64,000 nucleotides of DNA from JBFMFH01 sp964481395 (lineage in GTDB: Bacteria > Acidobacteriota > Vicinamibacteria > Vicinamibacterales > JAKQTR01), in the NCBI GenBank assembly GCA_964481395.1, contig CAYZYG010000003.1, positions 1 to 64,000 of the forward strand, given 5' to 3'. The position numbers and the translations under genes are program-made. This document shows, in pieces, positions 41,723-50,918 of this stretch. Under the pieces are notes generated by a model. That model worked only from the letters and a program-made list of their open reading frames with translations, was not told the origin of the DNA and did not search any database. Numbering within the stretch: the stretch's first letter is position 1; every line of letters starts with the position of its first letter.

Positions 41723-42724
41723 TCAACGCGATCGCTTGATCGCGCCCTCGGGAGGGGCGTCCGTGGGAATGATCGTCACCGTCCGCTCCTTTCCGTCGGT
41801 CCCGCGCAGGGTCAGTTGCAGGGGCTGTCCTGCCCGAGCATTGCCGAACGCCCCGCCTCCCTTGGCGGAGGTGATCGGATGTCCGTCGACGGCCGTGATC
41901 TCGTCGCCCCTCTGGACGCCCGCGGTGTCGGCGGGGCCGCCGACCTCGACTCCCGTCACGCGGAGGGGCTTCGAGAACGTCCACGCGCGGCGCCCCTCCT
42001 TCATCGTGGCGGTGCACCCATCGCACGACCACCGGATGCCCAGGTGCGCGGCCAGAAACACCGCCTGGGGCCGGCTGAACCGCGAGCCTGCGCGGGGCAC
42101 GGCGACCGCCACGCGGGGCTGGGGCAGGGCAATCGTGATCTCCTGCTGAGCCGGGTCGTCCATGTCGATCCGGACTCCGTCCCGCAGCTGCAGGGATTGC
42201 TCGACCGACGACCAGGTGAACGGGCTCGTGCTCATCCCCTCCACGAACTGCCCGCAGCGAGGGCGCGCGCGAAGCACGACGTCGGCGGAGCGGCCGCGTC
42301 GCCGATACCGGAGCGTGACGTCCTGGTCGGGCTCGATGTCGGCCAGGCGTCGTCCCCCTTCGGCCGACGTGATGAGCATCCCGTCGATGCCGACGATTTG
42401 GTCGCCGACCCGCAGCACGCCATCGGCCGGGCTGCCCGGCGCGATCTCGGTGATCGTGGGTTCGATCGCGAACGACCACGCCGGCTGCCACCTGTCGGAC
42501 ACGCGTTTGATCGTGACCGAACAGGGCGGACAGTTCAGGCCGGTGATGCCCAGGTAGCCCGAGATCTCACCGGGGCAGGGCCGGTCCGCCGTCTTCTGGC
42601 CCGTCGCGACCTGCGGCGAAGCCCATGCCGCACCTGCGAGGGCGAACCAGGCCAGCAGAACCGGCCCGGCGAACGCTCGTGCTGTCGCCCGTTCACGGGT
42701 CTCGTGCGTTGTGGCGTCGCTCAT
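41723..42724 (-). CDS. Exported double-PDZ protein with Cys pairs
   Basis: 333 residues, exported (hydrophobic segment about 18-36). The first PDZ (about 85-155) reads ITEIAPGSPADGVLRVGDQIVGIDGMLITS, the second (about 245-325) VTGVEVGGPADTAGVQRGDEITAVDGHPITSA. No protease domain is present. Two short Cys-x-x-Cys-like pairs (GLNCPPCSVT near 60 and SCDGCTA near 235) lie in the pre-PDZ segments and could bind metal or be redox-active. It follows the sigma/anti-sigma pair by 33 bases and would be the envelope effector or sensor partner. Confidence 0.8.
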   Translation of the reverse strand: MSDATTHETRERATARAFAGPVLLAWFALAGAAWASPQVATGQKTADRPCPGEISGYLGITGLNCPPCSVTIKRVSDRWQPAWSFAIEPTITEIAPGSPADGVLRVGDQIVGIDGMLITSAEGGRRLADIEPDQDVTLRYRRRGRSADVVLRARPRCGQFVEGMSTSPFTWSSVEQSLQLRDGVRIDMDDPAQQEITIALPQPRVAVAVPRAGSRFSRPQAVFLAAHLGIRWSCDGCTATMKEGRRAWTFSKPLRVTGVEVGGPADTAGVQRGDEITAVDGHPITSAKGGGAFGNARAGQPLQLTLRGTDGKERTVTIIPTDAPPEGAIKRSR

Positions 42725-42757
42725 GATCGAGCTCCCTCGCTGCGTCGTGCCCGGTCG

Positions 42758-43357
42758 TCAGTACAGCGTCGTCCTGTTGGATCCGCTGCGGCCAGCGGGC
42801 GCGAACTGCCGGTCTTCGAGAATTCTCAGAATCCGCTCCACGTCGGGATCGTCCGGTGCCAGGCGCGCCAGTTCGAGCGCCGCGGCGTACAGCGCGCCCA
42901 TGGCGGACTCGCCGCCCTGTCTGATCTCGACCGCGAGTCGTGCGGGCGGCACGGCGGTGACGCCGCCGGTGCCCGACGCGGCGCGCAGCCGCGCGAGGGC
43001 CTCGATCGCGCGCACGTACGCGGAGCCGGCCTCCTGCACCCGTTGCGCCACCAGCGCGTCGTCCTGCTGGCGCGCCGCCACCAGGATCCGTTCGGCGCTT
43101 CGCGTTCCCGCCCAGTGCCCGACCAGCAGCCCTGATCCGAACAGGACGAGGGATGCGGCCACCGAGGCCGCGGCCACGAACCACGTTCGCGACACGCCGC
43201 GGCCCGGAGCGGCCGAGCTTCCGGGGCTGCGCAGCACGCCCTCCCGGCGCAGGGTGCGGACGATGCGCTCCTGCAGGAGCTCGGAGGGCTGCGCTTCTCT
43301 GGGCAGTTCGGCGAACGCCATCTTCTCCTCCGACGTCAGCTCGGTATCGTCGTCCAT
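42758..43357 (-). CDS. Predicted membrane anti-sigma factor
   Basis: 199 residues. N-terminal cytosolic part (about 1-55) contains a helical AFAELPREAQPSELLQERIVRTLRREGVL stretch, then one transmembrane helix (about 59-82) and a periplasmic part. The HxxxCxxC zinc motif is absent, so this would be a non-ZAS type. It starts 52 bases after the sigma gene stops and shares its orientation, which is the main evidence for the assignment. Confidence 0.6.
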   Translation of the reverse strand: MDDDTELTSEEKMAFAELPREAQPSELLQERIVRTLRREGVLRSPGSSAAPGRGVSRTWFVAAASVAASLVLFGSGLLVGHWAGTRSAERILVAARQQDDALVAQRVQEAGSAYVRAIEALARLRAASGTGGVTAVPPARLAVEIRQGGESAMGALYAAALELARLAPDDPDVERILRILEDRQFAPAGRSGSNRTTLY

Positions 43358-43409
43358 GCGCGTTCTCCTCGCCTGCGAACGGGGGCGGCCGCACTCCAGG
43401 CGGCGCCGT

Positions 43410-43958
43410 TCATGCCGTCTGCGGTCTCGCGTCGAGCAGCCGGCGCATCGCCCGCCGGGCGTCGTGCAGCTGGCTCTTGCAGGTGCCGTCGCTGATGCCC
43501 AGCCGCTCCCCGATCTCCCGATGGGTGAACCCCTCCACGTCGTGGAGCACGAGCACGGTCCGGAACCCCGGCGGCAGCAGCTCGAGGGCCCGCTCGAGAT
43601 CCACCCGGCGTCCCGGGTCCGCCGTCTCTGCCGCCGCCGTCCGCTCGAGCCATTCGCCGTCGATGGTGGAGATGCGGCGGCCTTTTCTGCGCGCCAGCTC
43701 GCGGAACTGGTTGAGGGCGATTCCCGAGAGCCAGGTCCGCAGGCTCGACTGCCACTCGAAGTGCTGGAGCCCGCGCGCGGCCCTGAGCCAGGCTTCCTGC
43801 ATCACATCTTCCGCTTCCGCCGCGTCGCCGCCGGTCAGCCGCAGGACGAACCGGTAGACCGTGGGGGTATGGCGGCGGTAGAGGGCCCGAAACGCGGTCT
43901 CGTCGCCGTGGGCTACGACCCTGTCGGCCAATTCCCGGTCTGAGAGGGCGTCTGTCAT
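43410..43958 (-). CDS. ECF-type RNA polymerase sigma factor
   Basis: 182 residues. Region 2 runs FRALYRRHTPTVYRFVLRLTGGDAAEAEDVMQEAWLRAARGL, with SLRTWLSGIALNQFRELAR in 2.4. Region 4 is PPGFRTVLVLHDVEGFTHREIGERLGISDGTCKSQLHDARRAMR. No sensory extension is present, so control is by the downstream anti-sigma factor. The ATG at 43958 is used since region 2 begins shortly after it. Envelope stress or another external cue is inferred from its operon with an exported PDZ protein. Confidence 0.9.
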   Translation of the reverse strand: MTDALSDRELADRVVAHGDETAFRALYRRHTPTVYRFVLRLTGGDAAEAEDVMQEAWLRAARGLQHFEWQSSLRTWLSGIALNQFRELARRKGRRISTIDGEWLERTAAAETADPGRRVDLERALELLPPGFRTVLVLHDVEGFTHREIGERLGISDGTCKSQLHDARRAMRRLLDARPQTA

Positions 43959-44068
43959 GGCGTGCGACGCTTCTCCAAGGTTGCTGTCAGAAACCGTCAG
44001 GCCTTGCATCCCGTATGTGGCCGGCGCAAGCCAGAAGGTTGGCTGGGGCTGGAAACGCCGCGGCTGAC

Positions 44069-45310
44069 TCAGTTCAGCGCCCAGAAGGCGAGCGTCGTCG
44101 CGTCCTTGATGAGCACGCCGCCCCGGACCAGCACCGGGTGGGCCCAGGTCTGGCTGTCGGCCACCTTGTAGGTCCGCACGGCGTCGAGCCCGCTGGCGGA
44201 TGCTGCTGACACGATCAGATCCGCATCGCTGGTCAGACTCACCATGAATCCGCCGGCCAGCAGCATGGCGGCGTTGTCGCCGCGCCCGCCCTCGTCCGTC
44301 CAGAGCGTCTTGCCGGATGCGGCGTCGAGGCAGAAGAACTGGCCGCGCCTCTTGTGCGACAGCCCGAAGACGAGGTTGCCGGCGAGGACGGGCGAGTTCA
44401 TGTACATGCCCACGTCGGTGTTCTTCCAGACCGGCTCGGCCGTCCACCGATCACCCTGCCTGACGGGGCGAACCGCCATGACGCCGTTGTCGAGCCCGGA
44501 GAAGAGGAGCAGGTCCTTGAAGGCCACGGGCGTCACGATGTTCTGGACGTACGGCGTGGCGAACGGCAGGCTCCACAGGAGCGCGCCGGTGTCGGCGGCC
44601 ACCGAGACGATCTTCGACTGCGACTGCGTCACGATCTGGCGGGTTCCCGCGAGGTCGACGGCAATCGGCGACGCGTAGCCGGGCCCATCGCCGCTCCACC
44701 GCCACCTGACCTCACCCGAGCCGGCATCGAGGGCCACCAGCGCGCCCTGGCCCGATGTTCCCACGTGGACGACGAGCAGGCCGCGATCGACCAGCGGCGA
44801 CATCGCCGTGCCGAAGTCGGGCGACGTCTTCGCGTACTCCGTCGTGAAGTCCTTCTGCCAGACGAGCTTGCCCGTGGCCACCTCGTAGCAGGACAGGATC
44901 TCCGTGATCCCGAAGGTGTACACGCGGCCGTTGGCGACGACCGGCGTGGACTTGGGACCTTTGCCGTGGGCCCTCGCGACCGGGTTCATCGAGTAGGGTG
45001 CCTCGTACGCGTGCTGCCAGACGATGCGGCCGCTTTCCAGGTCAACGGCCGTGACGACCTCGCGTTCCTCCTGCCGCGTGTGGACGATGACGTGCCGTCC
45101 CGTCACGACAGGCGAGGCATGTCCGGCGCCGACGGCCAGTTTCCACCCTGGCTTCAAGGCTGCGGGCCACGAGGACGGCCGGGTCTCGGGCGGCACGACG
45201 CCGTCGCGATTCGGGCCCCGCCACTGGGGCCAGTCCTGGGCTGCGGGCCCTCCTGCGGCCAGCGCGGAGGAGGCGAGCGCGAGCAGCACGGCGACGATCG
45301 ACCTTCTCAT
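44069..45310 (-). CDS. Exported PQQ-like beta-propeller protein
   Basis: 413 residues. Signal peptide (1-25, ending AGGPAAQ) is followed by the PQQ-like propeller hallmark DWPQWRGPNRDG (26-37) found in the PQQ_2/quinoprotein-like family. Repeated blades include VTAVDLESGRIVWQHAYEA, SCYEVATGKLVWQKDF, VALDAGSGEVRWRWSG and CLDAASGKTLWTDEG. PQQ-binding catalytic residues are not all evident, so it may be a structural propeller. AAAGGAG precedes the ATG at 45310. Confidence 0.9.
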   Translation of the reverse strand: MRRSIVAVLLALASSALAAGGPAAQDWPQWRGPNRDGVVPPETRPSSWPAALKPGWKLAVGAGHASPVVTGRHVIVHTRQEEREVVTAVDLESGRIVWQHAYEAPYSMNPVARAHGKGPKSTPVVANGRVYTFGITEILSCYEVATGKLVWQKDFTTEYAKTSPDFGTAMSPLVDRGLLVVHVGTSGQGALVALDAGSGEVRWRWSGDGPGYASPIAVDLAGTRQIVTQSQSKIVSVAADTGALLWSLPFATPYVQNIVTPVAFKDLLLFSGLDNGVMAVRPVRQGDRWTAEPVWKNTDVGMYMNSPVLAGNLVFGLSHKRRGQFFCLDAASGKTLWTDEGGRGDNAAMLLAGGFMVSLTSDADLIVSAASASGLDAVRTYKVADSQTWAHPVLVRGGVLIKDATTLAFWALN

Positions 45311-45631
45311 GGTGTCTCCTTTCGGGGTACCGGCCGTGCGCCTGCCCCGAGGTCTGCAGCCGCGCCGGGGGCGGGATCGCGGTCGACGGGACGGATCATC
45401 TGCTGAGACGGAGCCCGGAGTCGCCGGGTTTCGCGCCGACACCCCGCGGGGCCTGCCCGAGTCACGGTTGCGGCAGCCCTGCCCGGCACCGTGGCGAGGG
45501 AGAGCGCGGCGGCCAGGCCGTTCCGCCGCCCGGGACCGAATCAACTCCGAAGGGGTTCGTAACCCCGGGGGCCGGTCGTCGGTGTCCAATAAATCATCGG
45601 CTGGTACGCGGGCCGGTGTGGAGGTGCCGCG
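45311..45631. other. 321-base divergent intergenic region
   Basis: Holds the promoters of the PQQ-type propeller (leftward) and the 6-bladed propeller (rightward). A short hairpin GGGGTT-CGT-AACCCC lies at 45552-45566. About 35 bases before the rightward gene is an unusually AT-rich stretch (CCAATAAATCATCGG, near 45586-45600) that could be a -10 region. No gene is visible. Confidence 0.45.
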
Positions 45632-46570
45632 ATGCACGACTGGCTCGTCGGGATGGTGATGGCGGCGACGACCGTGGCGACGCTGGCGCCGGCGGCGGAG
45701 ACGACGGCGCTTCGGGAACTGCAGAAGCCCCACCAGATTGCCGTCGAGGGAGATCGCGTGTACGTCTTCGACGAAGCCGACTACTCGCTGCACGGCTACT
45801 CGACGGCACCTGTCGCTCCGGTCGTGACCTTCGGCCGCAAAGGGGACGGCCCGCACGACTTCAAGCACCTCCCGTTCGTCTTCGTCCAGCCCGACGCGCT
45901 GGTGTGCACGGACTTCACGAAGATCATCTGGTTCTCCAAGAACGGTGAGGTCCGGCGGGCCATGCCCTTCGCCGGGCTGAAGGATTTCGATCTCAACTCC
46001 GAGATGCTCCTCGTGCCGATCGGAGATCGGTTCCTTCGCATCACGGGAGATCACGGAAAGCTCAAGCGGTTCGTGGACCTGCTGGACTCGAGGTTCGAGT
46101 TCCTCAAGACGCTCTACGAGGGACCCTTCGTCTGGATGCAGGGCTCGCGAACGGACTTCCGGACCGACACGGTCGTGTCCGGGGGGCTGGCGTTCGTGGC
46201 GGACACGTTCAGGGGGTTCTACGTCAGCGTGTTCGACGGCGACGGCACGCTGCTCCGGACCATCGATCGAACGGCGGACGTGGACGAGATTCCAGACCGC
46301 GCGCCGCTTCACCAGTTCTCCGTGTCGGACAATCGGATCTACGCCACGACGTACAAGAAGGTCGAGGGGAGGACGGAGATGCTCGTCCTCGACCTCGAAG
46401 GCCGCATTCTGCAGCGGCTCTACCTGCCGCTGACCTCGATCCGTCCGGGGAGAGGCGTGCTGCGCCAGGATCTGTTCACGGTGAGCCAGGGGAAGCTCTA
46501 CGAACTGGTTCAGGACGCCGGGACCGGGATCTGGCAACTCCTGGTCACCGACCTGGCCGCCGTGAGGTGA
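45632..46570 (+). CDS. 6-bladed beta-propeller protein
   Basis: 312 residues with an N-terminal hydrophobic segment (about 5-22), probably exported. Strand-rich blades repeat with patterns such as RVYVFDEADYSLHGYS, KIIWFSKNGEVRRA and RIYATTYKKVEGRTEMLVLDLEGRILQRLYL. The form matches 6-bladed beta-propeller proteins often encoded near receptors in Bacteroidota and Acidobacteriota. Its 3' end overlaps the opposite-strand gene 46510-47150 by 61 bases. Confidence 0.75.
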   Translation: MHDWLVGMVMAATTVATLAPAAETTALRELQKPHQIAVEGDRVYVFDEADYSLHGYSTAPVAPVVTFGRKGDGPHDFKHLPFVFVQPDALVCTDFTKIIWFSKNGEVRRAMPFAGLKDFDLNSEMLLVPIGDRFLRITGDHGKLKRFVDLLDSRFEFLKTLYEGPFVWMQGSRTDFRTDTVVSGGLAFVADTFRGFYVSVFDGDGTLLRTIDRTADVDEIPDRAPLHQFSVSDNRIYATTYKKVEGRTEMLVLDLEGRILQRLYLPLTSIRPGRGVLRQDLFTVSQGKLYELVQDAGTGIWQLLVTDLAAVR

Positions 46571-47150
46571 CTCCGGCCGGCTCGGGGGACGGTGATGCGA
46601 AGGGCCTCGCTGTCGGCGCGAAGCTGCGCACCCCGAAGCTCGATGCGCAGGCCTGGGGCGGTCACCGTCACCGTCTCGTCGCCGCGCGCGACGTGCGGCG
46701 CTTCTGCGAGGCCGACGACGGTGACACGCCGGATGCCATCAGCCAGAGGATGGCGTCCCGCTGCAACGGTCAGCACGACCGTACCGGCGAACGCGTTGCG
46801 GGTGAACCCGGGATTGGTGAGCGCCACGGAGCCACGGGCCCCCGCCAGGGTGATGAAGTTGGCCTGAACGACCTCGCCATCGTCGAGCACGAAGAGGTTG
46901 ATGGGGTCGAAGCGCTCGATCTGGAGCGGGTCGGCGCCTTCCTCCACCTCGAGAATCACGCGGGCACCCGGCCGGGCGAGCATGTCCTTACGCAGCTGCC
47001 GCCGGCGACGCCTCGGGCGCCAGCCTCATCGAGGGCGCGCACGTACGCGAAGACGTCGTGCTGAGCTCGAGCGGGCGGCGTCTGAGCGGCAGCGGGCGCC
47101 GCCAGAGCCATCATCGCCGGAAGGAGCCGCGAGAGCCGCGCGGTGCGCAT
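46510..47150 (-). pseudogene. Exported hypothetical protein, frameshifted
   Basis: Two frames together make a plausible exported protein of about 210 residues. The first encodes a signal peptide (MRTARLSRLLPAMMALAAPA, starting at 47150) and YVRALDEAGARGVAGG. The second continues QLRKDMLARPGARVILEVEEGADP and a beta-rich body (NLFVLDDGEVVQANFITL, GTVVLTVAAGRHP). The junction lies in a CGCCGGCGGC tract near 47000-47010, a typical site for a one-base slip or sequencing error. It follows the TonB receptor by about 100 bases on the same strand. Function unknown. Confidence 0.55.
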
Positions 47151-47253
47151 CGTGCGAAGGCCCCGAGCCGAGGGTGGTCTGACGTGCCGGTGGGGCACGG
47201 GCCCCGGCGCGATGCCCGAGCCCGTGCCGCCGGTGTTCAGCCAGCCGTGCGGG

Positions 47254-50200
47254 CTACCACGTCGCGCGGACGCCGAACCGGAGAATCCTCGGGGCCACGA
47301 TGCCCGAGATGTTGTTCGCCGTTGCCGAGTTCTGCTGGAGCCGGCGGGCGAGAATCGTGTTGGCGTTCAGCGCGTTGAAGATGTCGACGCTCGGGATGAG
47401 CGTCACACGGCCGAGCCGGAACGACTTGTCCGCCTTGAGATCCAGGGTGTGCAGGCTCGGCAGCCGCGCGTCGCCGAAGCTGTCGAGGTAGATGCGGACC
47501 GTGCCCGCCCGGTTGGCGCGTGACGGCGACAGGATGTACTGGGGCATCAGATAGCCCTGCCGCGCGTTGTAGAAGGCGCCGACGTTGATGGCCCAGGGGA
47601 ACGTGTACATCCCGCTGACCTTGGCCATCCACTTGGCGTTGATGAACACGTTGTCGATGCCGCTGCCGCCCGCCTCGATGGCGTACTGGGCGCTCGTCCA
47701 GGCCCGCACGGTCGTCGGATCGACCTTGTCGGGATTCCGCGACTGATCCGCGTTGCCGCCGTCGAACCCGTCGGGCGAATCGTAGCGATCGACCGCGTCG
47801 TTGTAGGCGAAGCTGGCCGTGAGCATCCAGCCGTCGGCGTACCGCTTGCGCGCGGTCAGCTCGATGCCGTTGAACGTGCGGTTGTAGCCCTCCCGGTTGG
47901 TGTAGACGTAGGCCGCGGGAATCGGGATGGTCGGTTCGAGGTACGTGACCGTGCTGCACCGCGCTCCCGCCTGCGGGCACGATGCGGCGGTCGGCGTGAA
48001 CGACCGCTCGACGTAGTCCTGGCTGCCGAAGTCCAGCGTGTCGTTCCACTGGAACTGATCGTATTTCCGGTAGATGTAGCTGGCGCCCACGCCGAGGCCG
48101 GCGAGGATTTCGTGGTCGACGCCGACGATGAACTCCTGCGTGCGGTCGTTCTCGAGGTGCGGGTCGACCGTTCCGACCGTGGTGAGCTGGGCCGGGTTGT
48201 CGGGGTTGTAGTTGCCGCTGAAGGTCAGGATCCGGGAGTAGTCCAACTCGCCCGCCTGGACGATGCCGTCGCGGTTCGCGTCGGACCAGGGGAAGCGGAT
48301 GCTCGCGGCGGTCACCGGGTTCAGCGGCGCGACGGCCTGACTCGGCGACCGCTGCCCGAAGTAGATCGCCCACGAGGCGCTGGCCACGGTGCGGCCGGTG
48401 CCGAGTACGTCGTAGGTGAGACCGAGACGCGGCGACCAGTCGTTCCACACGACCCCGCCGTCGGCCCCATCGAAGGTGACGGCCGGCAGCCACTGCGGCG
48501 CGAAGGGGTGCGCGGGCACCGACGATTCGAGCGCGCGGTTCCACTGCCGATCCCACCGCAGGCCGGCCTTGACGGTCATCCGGTCGCGGGTGAACGTGTC
48601 CTGGACGTACGCCGCCAGGGTCTTCAGCTCGTAGTCGGTGACCGAGTCTCGCCACAGATCGGCGGCCTCCGCCCTGGTGAACGGCTCGCCAGCCGGACTG
48701 TTGAAGCGGGCTTCGGTGTTTCCGCCGACGTGGGTCTCCGAGTGCTCCTTCGCCGATCGGTAGCGGAACCCGGCCTTGAGCGCGTGATCCCCGCCAGCCG
48801 TTGCCGGGAGGAAGTAGTTCAGCGTGGCATCGAAGCTCGTCGTCGGGCGGATGTACGGGCCGTTGCGCGAGAACGAGGCCGCGTACGTGCCCGTCGGCAC
48901 CTCCAGCTTGCGCTGCACGTCATTCAGCGCGTCTTCGTGGAAGTCGAGAATGAAGTTGTTCCCGAGGTGCGACCACGCCACGTCGAGCAGCAGGCGGTCG
49001 TTGAAGATGTGCTGGTCGGCGGCCTTCCACAGGGGGTTCGCCCCGACATCCCAGCCGGGGGTGCCGTACTTCGACGGGACGGCGCCCTGGCGCCACGTCG
49101 TCTCGATCGGACGGGTGTCCGACGCGTTGCGGGCGTTCTTGGACTTGGCCGCCCAGGTGTTCTGGAACGAGAACTTGTTGGCGGCTGACGCGGCCCAGCT
49201 CACCTTGTAGTTGTAGTTGTCGAGGAGCGTGCCGTCACTGCCCAGGCACTTGCGGACGTCCTTCGTCGGGATCTGGGCCAGCGGATCGGCCGCGAGCTCC
49301 GCCCTGATGGCCTGGCACGCCGCATCCGCGTTGTAGAAGCCGACGATGCCCGCCGCGATGTCCTGCTTGCCGTAGCTGCCCCAGAACCAGAGCTTCTGCC
49401 GCAGGATCGGCCCGCCGACCTCGAAGCCGTAGTCGTAGATGTGCTTGATGGGCGCGCCGGAGCCGGCTCGCTGCCGCTTCATCTCGTCGGTCACGTTGTC
49501 GGCCTGGAACCTCTCGTGCGTCAGGTAGTAGCGGCCGGAGCCCCGGAACTGGTCGCCTCCGCTGCGGGTGACCATGTTGACGCCGACCCCGCCCGTCTGC
49601 TGCGAGGCGTCGGCGCCGCCGGTGACGACCTGCATCTCCTCGAGCATGTCGAAGTCGTAGTAGATCGGCGACGATCCGGTAGCCGACATGTCGGTGATGT
49701 CGACGCCGTCAATCGTCCATTTGTTGTTGCCCGTGGAGGCGCCCCGCGAGATGTAGCCGGACTGCTGGCCCGACTGCGATCCGCCCACGTTGGTCCGGTC
49801 CATCGCGATGCCCGGCGTCTGCTCGAGAATCACCCACGGGTCGCGCGCGGTGGGCAGCGTCTGCAGCAGCTCCCGGTTGAAGGTGGATTGCGTGCCAGTC
49901 TCACTGGTATCGACCACGGCCGCCTGACCGCTCACCGTGACGGTTTCCTGGACCGAGGAGATCTGCAGGACCTGGTTGATGTCGACGGCGCTGTTGATCG
50001 AGACGCGTACCCCCTCGCGCACGACGGTCGCGAACCCGGTGAGCTCGAAGGTCAGCGTGTAGAGGCCCACCTCGAGCCTCGGAAAGACGAACGTACCGGT
50101 CTCCGACGACACGGCGGTGAGCTGGGCGGTCGGGCCCCTGAGCGTCACGGTGACGCCAGGCAGCACGCCGCCCTGGCTGTCGACGACCTTGCCGGAAATG

Positions 50201-50283
50201 TCGCCGGTTTGCTGGGCGACGGCCGGCGCAACGCCCACGGCGACCAGCAGGGCCGCGAGCCAGATGGCGCGCACGGTTCTCAT
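47254..50283 (-). CDS. TonB-dependent outer-membrane receptor with N-terminal carboxypeptidase-regulatory domain
   Basis: 1,009 residues. Signal peptide (1-23), then a carboxypeptidase-regulatory-like domain (about 26-108: GDISGKVVDSQGGVLPGVTVTLRG and GLYTLTFELTGFATVVREGVRV). The plug (about 115-235) contains TIDGVDITDM and GGVGVNMVTRSGGDQFRGSG, and the rest is a 22-strand barrel ending in the terminal FGVRATW aromatic strand. There is an AGGAGG-type site before the ATG at 50283. The family imports large ligands (oligosaccharide, peptide) and needs TonB/ExbBD; none of these is in the window. Acidobacteriota encode many such Oar-like receptors. Confidence 0.92.
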   Translation of the reverse strand: MRTVRAIWLAALLVAVGVAPAVAQQTGDISGKVVDSQGGVLPGVTVTLRGPTAQLTAVSSETGTFVFPRLEVGLYTLTFELTGFATVVREGVRVSINSAVDINQVLQISSVQETVTVSGQAAVVDTSETGTQSTFNRELLQTLPTARDPWVILEQTPGIAMDRTNVGGSQSGQQSGYISRGASTGNNKWTIDGVDITDMSATGSSPIYYDFDMLEEMQVVTGGADASQQTGGVGVNMVTRSGGDQFRGSGRYYLTHERFQADNVTDEMKRQRAGSGAPIKHIYDYGFEVGGPILRQKLWFWGSYGKQDIAAGIVGFYNADAACQAIRAELAADPLAQIPTKDVRKCLGSDGTLLDNYNYKVSWAASAANKFSFQNTWAAKSKNARNASDTRPIETTWRQGAVPSKYGTPGWDVGANPLWKAADQHIFNDRLLLDVAWSHLGNNFILDFHEDALNDVQRKLEVPTGTYAASFSRNGPYIRPTTSFDATLNYFLPATAGGDHALKAGFRYRSAKEHSETHVGGNTEARFNSPAGEPFTRAEAADLWRDSVTDYELKTLAAYVQDTFTRDRMTVKAGLRWDRQWNRALESSVPAHPFAPQWLPAVTFDGADGGVVWNDWSPRLGLTYDVLGTGRTVASASWAIYFGQRSPSQAVAPLNPVTAASIRFPWSDANRDGIVQAGELDYSRILTFSGNYNPDNPAQLTTVGTVDPHLENDRTQEFIVGVDHEILAGLGVGASYIYRKYDQFQWNDTLDFGSQDYVERSFTPTAASCPQAGARCSTVTYLEPTIPIPAAYVYTNREGYNRTFNGIELTARKRYADGWMLTASFAYNDAVDRYDSPDGFDGGNADQSRNPDKVDPTTVRAWTSAQYAIEAGGSGIDNVFINAKWMAKVSGMYTFPWAINVGAFYNARQGYLMPQYILSPSRANRAGTVRIYLDSFGDARLPSLHTLDLKADKSFRLGRVTLIPSVDIFNALNANTILARRLQQNSATANNISGIVAPRILRFGVRATW

Positions 50284-50918
50284 GTATTCCTCCTTGCCTG
50301 TGGCGCCGCGCGGACAACAGGATCCCGGGGAGGCGCACACGCGCCGGGCATATTCCCCTGCGCACTTCGCACGCGACTGCCGGCAGCGCCCAGGAGCGAG
50401 GGGCGTGCCAGGGCCGGAATCGGAACGGATCACCACGATCCGAAGCGCGCGCGAAGCGGTCGGGAATGAATCCGGGGCTCGCGACGACTGATCAGGGCCG
50501 CCGCGAGCGCTTCCGGGGCATCGTGGCTGGTGCTGGCCTCCGACCTGCGTCCGGCGGGCCGGACCGCGATCCAGGAAGCCGAAGCGGGCCGCCTGGCCGA
50601 CGGCTGCAGGCGTGGAATGGTGGTCCGGCGGGGCGGTTCGAGGCGAATGGACCCGGGCGGCAGGTCAATTGTGAACCCGGCGTAAGTCACTTCGAACCGA
50701 TCGAGGCAAAGCGGAAGCCTGCGCGAAGTCGGCCCGAAGATTCCGATCGGCTGCCATCTTCGCCGAATTGGATCGGCATGCGCGTGGGGCCGCGATGGGC
50801 ACCGGCGGCGCTCGTGTCGCCCGCCGACTTCGACCACGTCACGCGACTCACGATCTGGCACGGATCTTTCCTTGCCCTTTCGCGACGACGATGGCATCGT
50901 CGTCGTCGGGAGGGGAAT
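50284..50918. other. 635-base divergent intergenic region
   Basis: Separates the receptor (leftward) from the MNT-HepT fusion gene (rightward). No gene is convincing here. It ends in a strong inverted repeat (50883-50905) directly before the ribosome-binding site of the rightward gene. The remainder shows no obvious regulatory features. Confidence 0.5.
50883..50905 (+). promoter_or_regulatory. 11-base inverted repeat abutting the RBS of the MNT-HepT fusion
   Basis: CGACGACGATG (50883-50893) and CATCGTCGTCG (50895-50905) pair perfectly around one base. Two bases later comes GGGAGGGG (50908-50915), then the ATG at 50919. As DNA this could be an operator for autoregulation; as RNA it would be a hairpin next to the ribosome-binding site. 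Many toxin-antitoxin loci autoregulate through such sites. Confidence 0.55.
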
